Shown: positions 17,710 through 26,551, counted from the first letter of the stretch. The stretch is DNA of 64,000 nt from Oxalobacteraceae bacterium (GCA_947448025.1 CANFLV010000005.1:101653-165652); one strand, 5' to 3'. Made by a program: numbers and translations. Notes: generated from the sequence alone by a model not told the origin.

Positions 17710-18458
17710 AGCCAGCCCAACATGCAGCCATCGCGCTCGGCTTGTTGGGCATGATCTCGGTCGCATCCGCCGCCGAGATCACCGTGCTCAGCGCCGCCGC
17801 CGTGCAGGCGCCGATCACGGAAGTGGCCGAACAATTCGAGCGCAGCACAGGGCATCATGTGCGCTTCGAATTTTCGACGGCGGGTGGTGTCGATGGTAAG
17901 GTCAAGGCGGGTGCGCATCCGGATATCGTCATCAATGCGCGCGAGCGTCTGGATGCGCTGGCGGCGGCGAAATTGGTTGATGCTGCACCGGCGCGCAATC
18001 TTGGCATGGTGCAGATCGGTATCGCCGTGCGCAAGGGTGGGGTGCGTCCTGATGTGAGTAGCGTTGCTGGCCTCAAGGCTTCCTTGCAAAAAGCGCAGAC
18101 GGTCGCTTACGGCGATCCGCAAAAGGGCGCCACGACCGGGATTCATTTTGCGAAGATGATCGACAAAATGGGCTTGACCGAGGACTTGAAGGGCAAATCA
18201 CTGCTGGCCGCAAATGGCCTCGAAGTCATGCGCTTAGTCGCCAAAGGTGACGCTGAACTTGGCGTCACCCAGATCAGTGAAATCATGCATATTCAGGGCG
18301 ACACACTGGTCGGCCCTTTGCCTGAAGAGCTGCAATTGACGTCGACCTATAGCGCGGCCTTTGGCAGCGAAGCGGCCAGTCCTGCCGCACGTCAGTTTGT
18401 TGAACTCTTGCTCAGTCCAGCCGGACGCGAGCAATTCAAGCACGCCGGCTTTCAGTAA
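17706..18458 (+). CDS. ModA-like periplasmic substrate-binding protein
   Basis: A 250-residue exported protein whose signal peptide ends at VASAAEI. The mature part starts ITVLSAAAVQAPITEVAEQFE, the pattern of ModA/Wtp-like extracellular binding proteins. Later blocks are HPDIVINARERLDAL and AKGDAELGVTQISEIM. The ligand residues differ from the true ModA encoded at 48821-49567, and no permease accompanies it. It may therefore bind an organic oxyanion or act as a sensor. Its ATG overlaps the FAH stop (ATGA), so the two are translationally coupled and both exported. Confidence 0.85.
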   Translation: MKPAQHAAIALGLLGMISVASAAEITVLSAAAVQAPITEVAEQFERSTGHHVRFEFSTAGGVDGKVKAGAHPDIVINARERLDALAAAKLVDAAPARNLGMVQIGIAVRKGGVRPDVSSVAGLKASLQKAQTVAYGDPQKGATTGIHFAKMIDKMGLTEDLKGKSLLAANGLEVMRLVAKGDAELGVTQISEIMHIQGDTLVGPLPEELQLTSTYSAAFGSEAASPAARQFVELLLSPAGREQFKHAGFQ

Positions 18459-18464
18459 AACGCT

Positions 18465-18947
18465 TTATCCAGGCAGCGCAGCATCGTTCGTACTCTGCTC
18501 GGCTTCCGTATTCAGGATGCCGCGCTTGAGTACGATCGGTGTGCCCCCCATGCGCTGCCTGACCATCCATTGCGCCAAAGGCGCGTCCATGTAATCCGCA
18601 TGACCGGGAAACCAGTCGACCAAGGCGTCGACCAGACCGCGCGCATTCGCTACTGCCACGCCTGCAGCAAGCTGCGCCTGCACTTCATGTACGGACTTCA
18701 GCACTGCATTGTGTTCATCCACATGGCAGGCCATGGCCGGAAAGGTCGTCGCCGCCATCCATGCACGTTCCTGTTCAAAATGCGTTTCTGCATGCACCCT
18801 GAAGGCTTCCAGACGCTGCGCAAAGGCAGCGTTGTCAGCGCCCATCAGCGCGTCGACGACCTCGACGAATTCACGATGCGTATTGTCCATCGGCGTATAG
18901 CCGAGCAGGTAAGCGTCAGTCCAGGGAAAGGCGGCAGTCGATGACAT
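18465..18947 (-). CDS. Hemerythrin-domain protein
   Basis: A 160-residue bacteriohemerythrin. The di-iron ligands are visible in order: DNTHREFVE, HAETHFEQE, CHVDEHNAVL and HADYMD. The opening AAFPWTDAYLLGYTPMD matches the family start, so ATG at 18947 is preferred to an in-frame ATG seven codons upstream; neither has a strong RBS. Such single-domain proteins bind O2 reversibly and may buffer or deliver oxygen. That would suit a cluster with a Rieske oxygenase, although this gene is on the opposite strand between two catabolic blocks. Confidence 0.9.
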   Translation of the reverse strand: MSSTAAFPWTDAYLLGYTPMDNTHREFVEVVDALMGADNAAFAQRLEAFRVHAETHFEQERAWMAATTFPAMACHVDEHNAVLKSVHEVQAQLAAGVAVANARGLVDALVDWFPGHADYMDAPLAQWMVRQRMGGTPIVLKRGILNTEAEQSTNDAALPG

Positions 18948-19132
18948 GGTTCTAACTTTCGTGTGCATTTACGGGTGATCAGATAGCTTGAGCATAGCGC
19001 AAAATTCGCAGTGCCGCGAGTTTGGTTCTGTTATGAGGAACGGCGTTTCAAAATATTTCGCGAAACGCAAAAGTATGATTAGATAGGGGACAGATTCGGT
19101 GATCCATAAAAAAACCAGAACAAGGAAGAGAC

Positions 19133-19597
19133 ATGGCAAAAATTAAATTCACTGTCGACGGCAAACCTGTCGCCATCGACGCCAGCCCGGACATGCCGCT
19201 GCTGTATGCACTGCGCGATGACCTGAAACTGAAGAACCCGAAATTCGGCTGCGGCCTCGGCCAGTGCGGCGCCTGCACCGTGCATCTGAATGGCGAGCCA
19301 GTGCGCTCCTGCCTGCTGCCGGTCTCGATCGCGCAAGGCCAGAAGGTCAAGACGATCGCCGGCCTTGGTACCCCGGAAAAGCCGCATCCGCTACAAGTCG
19401 CTTTTGTTGAGGAACAGGTACCGCAATGCGGCTACTGCATCAATGGCTGGATGATGACGGCCGCGGCCTTCCTCGACAAGAATCCGAAAGCCGACGATGC
19501 CCAGGTGCGCGAAGCCCTGACCGGACTGAAATGCCGCTGCGGCACGCACGTCTCTATCCTGCGTGCGATCAAGCGCGCGCAAACAAAGATGGCTTAA
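19133..19597 (+). CDS. iorA: Isoquinoline 1-oxidoreductase-like molybdenum hydroxylase, 2Fe-2S subunit
   Basis: A 154-residue small subunit of the xanthine oxidase family. The plant-type 2Fe-2S cluster is bound by CGLGQCGACTVHLNG, with a further Cys in VRSCLLPV. The second helical cluster domain has QCGYCINGWMM and CRCGTH. Length and the absence of an FAD domain match IorA. It transfers electrons from the molybdopterin subunit encoded 11 bases downstream. A GGAAGAG RBS precedes the ATG. The symbol reflects family membership; the substrate may be another heteroaromatic compound or an aldehyde. Confidence 0.88.
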   Translation: MAKIKFTVDGKPVAIDASPDMPLLYALRDDLKLKNPKFGCGLGQCGACTVHLNGEPVRSCLLPVSIAQGQKVKTIAGLGTPEKPHPLQVAFVEEQVPQCGYCINGWMMTAAAFLDKNPKADDAQVREALTGLKCRCGTHVSILRAIKRAQTKMA

Positions 19598-19607
19598 GGG
19601 GACGGAC

Positions 19608-21890
19608 ATGAGCGAACAAAACACACCATCCATGCAGCGTCGCCAGTTCCTGCGCGGCTCCGGCGCACTGGTCGTCTGCGCGACTGCACCCTGGACGATT
19701 GATGCGGCCAGCGCACAAACAAAATCCAGCAGCGCCAAACCGCCGCTGCAGCCGGAAGAACTCGATTCATGGGTCGCCATCCTGCCTGACGGGCACGTCA
19801 ATGCCTACTTCGGCAAGGTCGATCTCGGCCAAGGTCTGGAAGTGGCGATCGGTCAGATCGTCGCAGAAGAACTCGATGTGGCATTCGCCAAGGTGCGCAT
19901 TTTCATGGGTGACACGAACACCTCGCTGAACCAGGGCGGCGCCTCCAGCGCGCTCGGCGTTCAGGCTGGCGCCAAGCCGCTGCGCAATGCCGCCGCCGAA
20001 GCGCGCCGTCTGCTCATCGACATGGCAGCGCAACAGCTGGCGGTCGCGCCCTCGCGCCTGTCGGTCAATGATGGCGTGATTGCCTCGCTCGATGATCCGG
20101 CCAAAAAAGTCAGTTACGCCGATCTGATCGGCGGCAAATACTTCAACGCCAAGGTCGAATGGAACAAGCAGACCGGAAACCAGATGAATGTGCAGGGCAA
20201 GGCCAAGCCGAAGTCGCCTGTGGATTACAAGGTCGTGGGCCAGTCCTTTCCGCGCAATGATGTGGCGGGTAAGGTCTTCGGCTTTGGCGACTTCATCACG
20301 GAAATTTCAGTGCCGGGCATGCTGCATGGTCGCGTGATCCGCACGCCCTATGCCGGCAGTGTCGCCGAGAAGGTCGACCTCGCGTCAATACGCGGCGTCA
20401 AGGGCGCGCGCGTGGTGCATGAAAAGAATTTCCTCGCGGTCGTTGCCGAGCGTGAATGGGACGCCGTGCGCGCCGCGCAAATGCTCAAGGTTGAATGGAG
20501 CGCGCCGCAAAAGCTCTTCACCGGCCATGACAAGGTGCACGATCATCTGCGCGCAGCAAAAAGTACCAAACGTGATGATTCGGAAAAGAATGGCGACGTC
20601 GAAGTCGGCTTCAGCAAGGCCGTGCGCATCATCGAGGCCGAATACGAATGGCCTTTCCAGTCACATGCGAGCATGGGCCCGGCCTGTGCCGTGGCCGATG
20701 TGAAGAAGGACCAGGTCCGGCTCTGGACGGGTACGCAAAAGCCGCACTATGCGCGTGATGGCGTGGCCGCCTTGCTCGATGTGCCAGTGGCGCAGGTACA
20801 AGCGATCTGGATCGTCGGGCCTGGTTCCTACGGTCGCAATGATGCCGGCGATGCTGCGCTGGACGCGGCGATGTTATCCAAGCTGACCGGCAAGCCGGTA
20901 CGTGTACAAGGCATGCGTCGTGACGGTACCGCCTGGGACCCGAAGGCGCCAGCCTCCGTGCATCGCGCGCGCGCCGGTCTCGATGCAAACGGCAAAGTGA
21001 TTGCTTACGCATTCAATTCCAAGGCATTTTCGCGCGCCGTCATCGAGAGTAATGAGTCTGATCCGCGCGACAGCCTCGTGGGTATGGAGCTCGGTATGCC
21101 GATCAAGGTCGGTGCAGGTTTTGGTACCCCGTCCGAGAATTATGGCTTTGCCAACAAGATGCTCGCCTGGGATGTCGTCGCGCCAATGTTGGAACGTGCC
21201 TCGCCTTTGCGTACCTCGCATTTACGCGATCCGGTAGGCTTGCAGATCCAGTTCGCCAGTGAACAATTTATCGATGAAGTCGCCGCAGCGACGAACACCG
21301 ATCCGGTCGCTTTCCGACTGCAGTATGTGACGGCAGCGCGTGACAAGGCGGTCATCAAGGCCGCCGCAGACAAGTCTGGCTGGCTGCCGGCCGTCGCGCC
21401 ACGGCGTGAAAGCACGGGCGACATACTCAAGGGTCGTGGTATCGCCTATGCGACGCGTGGTGGCAGCATTCTCGCCATCGTTGCCGAGATCGAAGTCAAT
21501 CGCGTCACCGGGCGTATCTGGGGCCGTAAATTCACGGTCGCGCATGACTGCGGCCTCGTCATCAATCCGGATGGCCTGCGCCATGTGATCGAGGGCGCGC
21601 TGGTACAGGCGCTGTCGCGCTCGCTGTTCGAGGAAGTGCGCTTCGACGAGAATATGGTCACGAGTGTTGACTGGGCCAGCTATCCTATCCTCGACATGCG
21701 TGATGCACCGGAGACGATCGATGTGGTGCTGATCAATCATCCGGAACTGGCGCCGACCGGTGCCGGTGAGGCGACCTGCCGCCTCGTGCCGGCGGCGGTC
21801 GCGAATGCCTTCTTCGATGCCACCGGCGTGCGGCTGCGTCGTGCACCGATGACGCCGGAGCGGGTCAAGGCGGCACTGGCACGGGCTTGA
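19608..21890 (+). CDS. iorB: Isoquinoline 1-oxidoreductase-like molybdenum hydroxylase, molybdopterin subunit
   Basis: A 760-residue large subunit. The N-terminal MQRRQFLRGSGALVV is a twin-arginine-type leader, as in IorB. The molybdopterin-binding regions follow: GHVNAYFGKVDLGQGLEVAI, NQGGASSALGVQAG and, near the C-terminus, TGAGEATCRLVPAAVANAF with the catalytic Glu. ATG at 19608 behind AAGGGGACGG is chosen over a longer frame overlapping iorA. With IorA it would hydroxylate a heteroaromatic ring beside nitrogen or oxidise an aldehyde, using water as the oxygen source. No XdhC-type maturation factor lies next to it. ModABC further on could supply molybdate. Confidence 0.9.
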   Translation: MSEQNTPSMQRRQFLRGSGALVVCATAPWTIDAASAQTKSSSAKPPLQPEELDSWVAILPDGHVNAYFGKVDLGQGLEVAIGQIVAEELDVAFAKVRIFMGDTNTSLNQGGASSALGVQAGAKPLRNAAAEARRLLIDMAAQQLAVAPSRLSVNDGVIASLDDPAKKVSYADLIGGKYFNAKVEWNKQTGNQMNVQGKAKPKSPVDYKVVGQSFPRNDVAGKVFGFGDFITEISVPGMLHGRVIRTPYAGSVAEKVDLASIRGVKGARVVHEKNFLAVVAEREWDAVRAAQMLKVEWSAPQKLFTGHDKVHDHLRAAKSTKRDDSEKNGDVEVGFSKAVRIIEAEYEWPFQSHASMGPACAVADVKKDQVRLWTGTQKPHYARDGVAALLDVPVAQVQAIWIVGPGSYGRNDAGDAALDAAMLSKLTGKPVRVQGMRRDGTAWDPKAPASVHRARAGLDANGKVIAYAFNSKAFSRAVIESNESDPRDSLVGMELGMPIKVGAGFGTPSENYGFANKMLAWDVVAPMLERASPLRTSHLRDPVGLQIQFASEQFIDEVAAATNTDPVAFRLQYVTAARDKAVIKAAADKSGWLPAVAPRRESTGDILKGRGIAYATRGGSILAIVAEIEVNRVTGRIWGRKFTVAHDCGLVINPDGLRHVIEGALVQALSRSLFEEVRFDENMVTSVDWASYPILDMRDAPETIDVVLINHPELAPTGAGEATCRLVPAAVANAFFDATGVRLRRAPMTPERVKAALARA

Positions 21891-21937
21891 AGGTAAGTAC
21901 CGGCGGCAGCTGCGCGAACATTGTCAGACGTGCAGCT

Positions 21938-21963
21938 GCCGGAATTTTCAGTTCCGGCTTTTT
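21938..21963 (+). terminator. Intrinsic terminator after the molybdenum hydroxylase operon
   Basis: GCCGGAA and TTCCGGC form a perfect 7-bp stem around TTTTCAG and are followed by five Ts. A larger hairpin (GGCAGCTGC/GCAGCTGCC) lies just upstream. It closes the catabolic cluster. Confidence 0.8.
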
Positions 21964-22061
21964 AATTGTTGTCACTGGATTTCAATTGCAATACCATTCT
22001 TGAAAGAGACGCAGGGTTCTTGCCCGCCCGGGTAAGGAAAAAAAGCGAACAGGTATCTGAT

Positions 22062-23249
22062 TTGAACCTCATACAAAAATTCTCCAGCCTGCGTTCCGCG
22101 CTAAGAAAACGCCTCTCACGCAATGCGGTCGAGTCACTACTGCCCGAGCCATTGCCACCCGAACCACAGCTACCAGACCCGGCGACCGATTTTGCGGCGC
22201 GTGAGCAGGCGTATCTCGAGCAAATTCGCGTACTCAATGAGTCGCTCGACCAAGCCGGGCAAGAAGCCAGGCGCCGCGCCGATGAAGTCGGCGTGGTCCT
22301 GCGCCAGTCGCTGCAACAGCACGAACATACCTGGAACACGCTACTGGATCAGCAAGCCAAGCTGCACATGATGCTCGATAGCGCCCACGACGCCTTCGTG
22401 TCCGTCGATGGTGCGGGTTTGATCCAGGAATGGAATCGCAGCGCCGAACAGCTGCTGGGCTGGAATCGCGACGAGGTCGTCGGCAAATCGATGGCCGAAA
22501 CTATCCTGCCGCCGCAGCATCGGCAGGCGCATCATGCCGACATGTCGCTTTTCCTGGAGAGCGGAAAATCGACGATGATCAATACGCGTTTTGAAATCAC
22601 CGCGCTGCAGAGGGATGGCAGTGAATTGCCGGTCGAAATGTCAATCGGCCATGTGAAGCAGCAGGACGGCCATTTGTTCATCGTCTATTTACACGACATC
22701 AGCGACCGCCTCGTGAATCAGAAAAAACTGCTCGAGCTGCTCATGACCGATCCCCTGACAGGCATGTTCAATCGACGCTCATTCACCGAGCGGCTGCCGG
22801 AAGCGATGGCGCGCGCGGAACGTCATGGCAAGACGATGGCGGTACTATTTCTTGACCTCGATAATTTCAAACGCATCAATGACGACTGCGGCCACGACGT
22901 CGGTGATGCCTTGTTATGTATGGCAGGTGAACGCATACAGGAATCCATCCGCCAGACCGATATGGTCGCGCGCATCGCCGGTGACGAATTGATCGTGATC
23001 CTGGAAGATTTGCAACATGGCGAAACCGATGCGCTGAATCTCGCGCACAAGATCATGCAGGAATTTAATGAGCCCTTCGACATTCAGGAAAAAAGCCTGG
23101 AGGTCTCCGTCAGTATTGGGGTTGCGTTGTATCGTCCCGGCACATTGATGGCGGCGAAAGAGCTGGTGAAATATGCAGATCAGGCGATGGTTGAAGCCAA
23201 GGACGCTGGCAAGAATCGCGTAGTTCTGTCGCGACTGGCCGCGCGCTAA
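22062..23249 (+). CDS. PAS-GGDEF protein (degenerate diguanylate cyclase signature)
   Basis: A signalling protein of about 395 residues. A Pro-rich and coiled-coil N-terminus comes first, then a PAS domain (FVSVDGAGLIQEWNRSAEQL, ending in LFIVYLHDISDR) and a GGDEF domain starting DPLTGMFNRRSF. The active-site loop reads ARIAGDELIVIL, so GGDEF is AGDEL. The RxxD inhibitory site upstream is partly visible. Catalytic activity is possible but not certain. The frame opens upstream at 21966, inside the terminator tail. The TTG at 22062 with AGG eight bases before it is preferred, so the start is uncertain. No membrane segment is present. Confidence 0.8.
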   Translation: MNLIQKFSSLRSALRKRLSRNAVESLLPEPLPPEPQLPDPATDFAAREQAYLEQIRVLNESLDQAGQEARRRADEVGVVLRQSLQQHEHTWNTLLDQQAKLHMMLDSAHDAFVSVDGAGLIQEWNRSAEQLLGWNRDEVVGKSMAETILPPQHRQAHHADMSLFLESGKSTMINTRFEITALQRDGSELPVEMSIGHVKQQDGHLFIVYLHDISDRLVNQKKLLELLMTDPLTGMFNRRSFTERLPEAMARAERHGKTMAVLFLDLDNFKRINDDCGHDVGDALLCMAGERIQESIRQTDMVARIAGDELIVILEDLQHGETDALNLAHKIMQEFNEPFDIQEKSLEVSVSIGVALYRPGTLMAAKELVKYADQAMVEAKDAGKNRVVLSRLAAR

Positions 23250-23275
23250 GTGGGTTTGCTCGGCAGACCACGCTG

Positions 23276-23304
23276 AAAAAAATGGGGCTGCACGAAGGCA
23301 GCCC
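23276..23304 (-). terminator. Intrinsic terminator, minus strand
   Basis: On the minus strand GGGCTGC and GCAGCCC form a 7-bp stem followed by CA and seven Ts. It sits about 70 bases beyond the HiPIP stop and close to the GGDEF stop, so it may serve both. Confidence 0.7.
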
Positions 23305-23372
23305 GGTGATCAAATGACAGGCAGATCAAGCCCAGTGCAGTGCCGAACCCGCGCGCTGCAGCTCGATATCAC

Positions 23373-23681
23373 TCAGCCCTTCTTGGCGTAAGCGCTGCAC
23401 CAGCCTTTGCCCGCAACTTCCTTGCCCGGGAAAATCGCACAGCCACCAGCTGCGTCGGTCGGCTTGCCTTGATACAGTGCACAGCTGCTGCACTGCTGAC
23501 CGGCTGCATATTTCGGATATTTAGTCTTGTCCGTCTTGGTCGCATCCGCCTTGTAGCCCAGGCCGACAGCTTGCGGATCGGTTTCTTTGACCGCTTCGGC
23601 AGCCAGTGCCAATTTACCGCTGGCGATGGCGCTGATGCCGACGACGGATTGAATGAAGAAGGTTCTGCGTGATGCTTTCAT
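23373..23681 (-). CDS. High-potential iron-sulfur protein (HiPIP)
   Basis: A 102-residue exported 4Fe-4S protein. The leader SRRTFFIQSVVGISAIASG is a twin-arginine signal, cleaved near ALAAEA. The mature protein has the HiPIP cysteine order: QQCSSCALYQG, GGCAIFPG and GWCSAYAKKG. It works as a periplasmic electron carrier at high potential, often between cytochrome bc1 and oxidases or reaction centres. It is a single gene with its own terminator. Confidence 0.93.
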   Translation of the reverse strand: MKASRRTFFIQSVVGISAIASGKLALAAEAVKETDPQAVGLGYKADATKTDKTKYPKYAAGQQCSSCALYQGKPTDAAGGCAIFPGKEVAGKGWCSAYAKKG

Positions 23682-23830
23682 GCGCTAACTCCGTTAGATG
23701 GGGTGGGGAAAAAATCGCGTCACCGTAGCGACCGCTTGCGTTGGGATGATACCGTCATTTGCAAGTATCCGTACACCGCGCGCAATTTTTCTCGGCAGGA
23801 CGAGCTGATGCGCCAGTCCTGCGGGAATAC

Positions 23831-25126
23831 TTATTTCATGAGGCTGTTGGCCACCGCCGCAAACGCCGGCAAGGTGACCGGATCGTTGGCTGCATTGCCA
23901 GCGATCGGATGCGAGGCATAGCGCACGATCACGACTTCCGCTTTCGGATCGATGTAGATCGTCTGGCCGTGAATGCCGCGCGCCATGAACATGCCATGCG
24001 CATTACCGCTGACCCACCACATGTTGCGATACGAAAAGCCCGCCAGGGTCGACATGCCGGCTTTCGCAAAATGCGCCGGATCGCCACCCTTGCGGATATC
24101 CTGCACGACGGCAGCCGGGATCACCTGTTGACCATTGGCGCGACCGTCATTGCGCATCATCTCGCCAAAGCGCGCCAGGTCCCGCAGCGTGGTGTTCAAA
24201 CCGCCACCGCCGGACTCAGACCCGATACGGTCAATCTGAAAGTAGGCATCCTGCTCGACGCCGAGCTTGCTCCAGATCTGTTCCGACATTAAATCCGCGA
24301 GCGACTTGCCCGAGGCGCGTTTAACCACCCAGGCCAGTACTTCGGCATTGGCGGTCTTGTAGGCAAAGGCCTGGCCATGCTCGCCTTCCTTTTTCAATGT
24401 CACGAGAAAGTCGTAAAAGCTGCGCGGACCGGCATAAGTGGGTGCTGCCGGCAGCATGCCACCGGCGCGCGCGTAGTCAAAGACTTCCGCTTTCGGATCC
24501 GCATAATTCTCGGAATATTGTACGCCCACTGTCATATCCATGAGCTGGCGCACGGTAGCGTCGCCATACGCCGAATCTTTCAATTCGGGGATGTATTGCG
24601 TGATAGGTGCTGCGGGATCGAGCTTGCCTTGCACGGCCAGGGTCGCCGCCAGCGTGCCGACGAAGGACTTTGTGACTGACATCGCCAGATGCGGGCGCTC
24701 GGCGCGGCCTTCGCTGAAGTATTTTTCATACACGATGCGGCCACGATGCAAGACCACGACGCCGTCGGCATAGGTATTTTGCAAGGCTTCCGCAAAGTTC
24801 ATCGCGCGCCCATCCATGGTCGTAAATTGCACGCCGTCGAGATCGCGTGGTGCAGACGCGAAGGCCTGGACTTTGCCGTCGCCGCGCGACACAGTCTTGG
24901 TCGGCACGATTTCACGATAATGATTGAAGGACCAGCGCAGGCGCGGGAACGAATAAAAGCTGCCGTTATCAAAACGAACCGTCTTGTCAGCGGCGGGCGG
25001 GAATCCCTGCATCCAGCCGAGTTTCTGCGCATCGCTCGCGCCCGCATCCGGCAAGGCCGGGCTTTGCGCCTGTGACAGCGGCGCAGCTGCCAGCAGCAGT
25101 AGTGCGAGCATGGTGGATCGTGTCAT
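23831..25126 (-). CDS. Serine hydrolase, class C beta-lactamase/esterase family
   Basis: A 431-residue exported protein whose signal peptide ends at PLSQAQS. The SxxK catalytic motif is in AMSVTKSFVG (near residue 150). A Tyr-containing motif follows at VGVQYSENYAD, and the third motif is ARGIHGQTIYID. The order and spacing match the 6-aminohexanoate-dimer hydrolase/EstB-like branch rather than a true beta-lactamase. It probably hydrolyses an ester or amide in the periplasm. It is divergent from the PhaC-like hydrolase, sharing a 168-base promoter region with a palindrome. Confidence 0.88.
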   Translation of the reverse strand: MTRSTMLALLLLAAAPLSQAQSPALPDAGASDAQKLGWMQGFPPAADKTVRFDNGSFYSFPRLRWSFNHYREIVPTKTVSRGDGKVQAFASAPRDLDGVQFTTMDGRAMNFAEALQNTYADGVVVLHRGRIVYEKYFSEGRAERPHLAMSVTKSFVGTLAATLAVQGKLDPAAPITQYIPELKDSAYGDATVRQLMDMTVGVQYSENYADPKAEVFDYARAGGMLPAAPTYAGPRSFYDFLVTLKKEGEHGQAFAYKTANAEVLAWVVKRASGKSLADLMSEQIWSKLGVEQDAYFQIDRIGSESGGGGLNTTLRDLARFGEMMRNDGRANGQQVIPAAVVQDIRKGGDPAHFAKAGMSTLAGFSYRNMWWVSGNAHGMFMARGIHGQTIYIDPKAEVVIVRYASHPIAGNAANDPVTLPAFAAVANSLMK

Positions 25127-25175
25127 TGTTGTCTCCTGATATTATTTTTATTTCACGCAAAATGCGTATTTAATT

Positions 25176-25191
25176 ATTGCACAAGTGCAAT
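25176..25191. promoter_or_regulatory. Palindrome in a divergent promoter region
   Basis: ATTGCAC-AA-GTGCAAT is a symmetric site with 7-bp arms lying between the divergent serine hydrolase and PhaC-like genes, in AT-rich DNA. Its size and place suit an operator for a dimeric repressor. The regulator is unknown. Confidence 0.4.
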
Positions 25192-25294
25192 TTCAATATT
25201 GGTTGTCTGCGGCTGCAGAATTGGCGCGATCTTGCGATCCAATTCGCGGCGTGATGGTCAGACCGGATGTGAATATTTTTTCGGTGACTAGACC

Positions 25295-26344
25295 ATGAAT
25301 GGTATCGGCAGGTATTTTGAAAATCTCGATAAGCTGCGCCAGCTGCGCGGCCGGGTATTCGACGGTATGGGGCTGGGGCCCGGCGAGCGCCCGCATCGCA
25401 CGGTATTTGCGCGGCCGTCCTTGCGCTTGCGCCGCTATGGCGCCGCCAAGCCCGGTCGCACGGTCATGCTGATCGTACCGGCGCCGATCAAGCGCTTTTA
25501 TATCTGGGACCTGTCGGCCCAGCGCAGTGTCGTGCAGCAGGCGCTCGCGCGCGGCATTGAAGTTTATCTGTGCGAATGGACGGAACCCCACGGCAGCTAC
25601 GGCCTGGAGGATTATGTTGCGCGCCTGCTCGGGCAATGCGTGGCAGCGATCGCCCATAATACGGGCAAGGATATTTTTCTCGCCGGGCATTCGCTGGGCG
25701 GTACGCTCGCCGCGCTCTACGCGGCATATCGGCCAGCGCGGATTGCCGGCCTGATCCTGATTGAGTCCCCGCTTCATTTTGGTAATGCCGCCGGGGCCTT
25801 TGGCAAATTACTCGACTCTGGCGTGCCTGCCAGTGCGGTATTACCCGCTGCGCAGTGTGTGCCGGGGTCGCTCCTCAGTCTGCTCGGCGGCAGTGCCGCG
25901 CCGCTTACCTTTTGCCTGGATCGCTATCTCGATTATCTCGCCAGCCTGAGTTCGCAGGAAGACCTGGAAACGCATTGGCGCGTCGTGCGCTGGACGCTCG
26001 ATGAATTGCCGCTGTCGCGCAAGCTCTTCGATGACGTCGTTGAACAGCTGTATCGCGAGGATCGCTTCATGCGCGATGAGCTGCTCATAGGTGGTGAGCG
26101 CATCAGTCCGCACGACATCCATGCGCCGATGTTTGCCGTCTATGAACCCGACAGCAGCATCATCCCGGCACCGGCCATCGTTGAATTTCATCGCGCTGCC
26201 GGTAGCCTGCGCAAAACCCTGGTGCCATACGAGGGCGATGTCGGCGTGGCGCTCAAACACGTCGGCGCGCTGGTCGGCGCCAGCGGGCATCGCGAAATCT
26301 GGCCACGCGCATTTGCTTGGATGGAGAGGCAGACGGTGCATTGA
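25295..26344 (+). CDS. PhaC/PhaZ-like alpha/beta hydrolase with serine nucleophile
   Basis: A 349-residue alpha/beta-hydrolase resembling class III poly(3-hydroxyalkanoate) synthases in its core: VMLIVPAPIKRFYIWDL, GIEVYLCEWTEPHG and LAGHSLGGTLAALYAAY. PHA synthases use a G-x-C-x-G lipase box; here it is GHSLGG with serine, so a hydrolase or acyltransferase is more likely than a polymerase. A candidate Asp lies in APMFAVYEPDSS and a late His in VALKHVGALVGASGH. There is no signal peptide. No phaA, phaB or phasin gene adjoins it. Confidence 0.75.
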   Translation: MNGIGRYFENLDKLRQLRGRVFDGMGLGPGERPHRTVFARPSLRLRRYGAAKPGRTVMLIVPAPIKRFYIWDLSAQRSVVQQALARGIEVYLCEWTEPHGSYGLEDYVARLLGQCVAAIAHNTGKDIFLAGHSLGGTLAALYAAYRPARIAGLILIESPLHFGNAAGAFGKLLDSGVPASAVLPAAQCVPGSLLSLLGGSAAPLTFCLDRYLDYLASLSSQEDLETHWRVVRWTLDELPLSRKLFDDVVEQLYREDRFMRDELLIGGERISPHDIHAPMFAVYEPDSSIIPAPAIVEFHRAAGSLRKTLVPYEGDVGVALKHVGALVGASGHREIWPRAFAWMERQTVH

Positions 26345-26551
26345 ATGCTGCTTTGTTATTTCGCATTTTAAAAGTGGCCTCAATTGCCCCGGTAATCCCC
26401 CGACATTGACTTGCATGCGTATGCTTATCGCCCCAGCCTTATCAATCTGTGACAGTAAGAGATGTCTTATGGGTCTGCAATAAGCATTGCCTTACGTCAC
26501 ACTCATGACATAAGTGACACATAGACTGTTCTTCTTTTACGGAGAAGAACA

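Noticed and set aside
23831..25126. True class C beta-lactamase
   Set aside because: The motif set (SVTK, HGQT) and length fit the EstB/NylB-like esterase-amidase branch. The KTG motif of beta-lactamases is missing.
26446..26520. PHO-box-like TGTCA/TGACA repeats upstream of phoD
   Set aside because: The spacing is nine bases rather than the 11 expected for tandem PhoB sites, and the match is weak.
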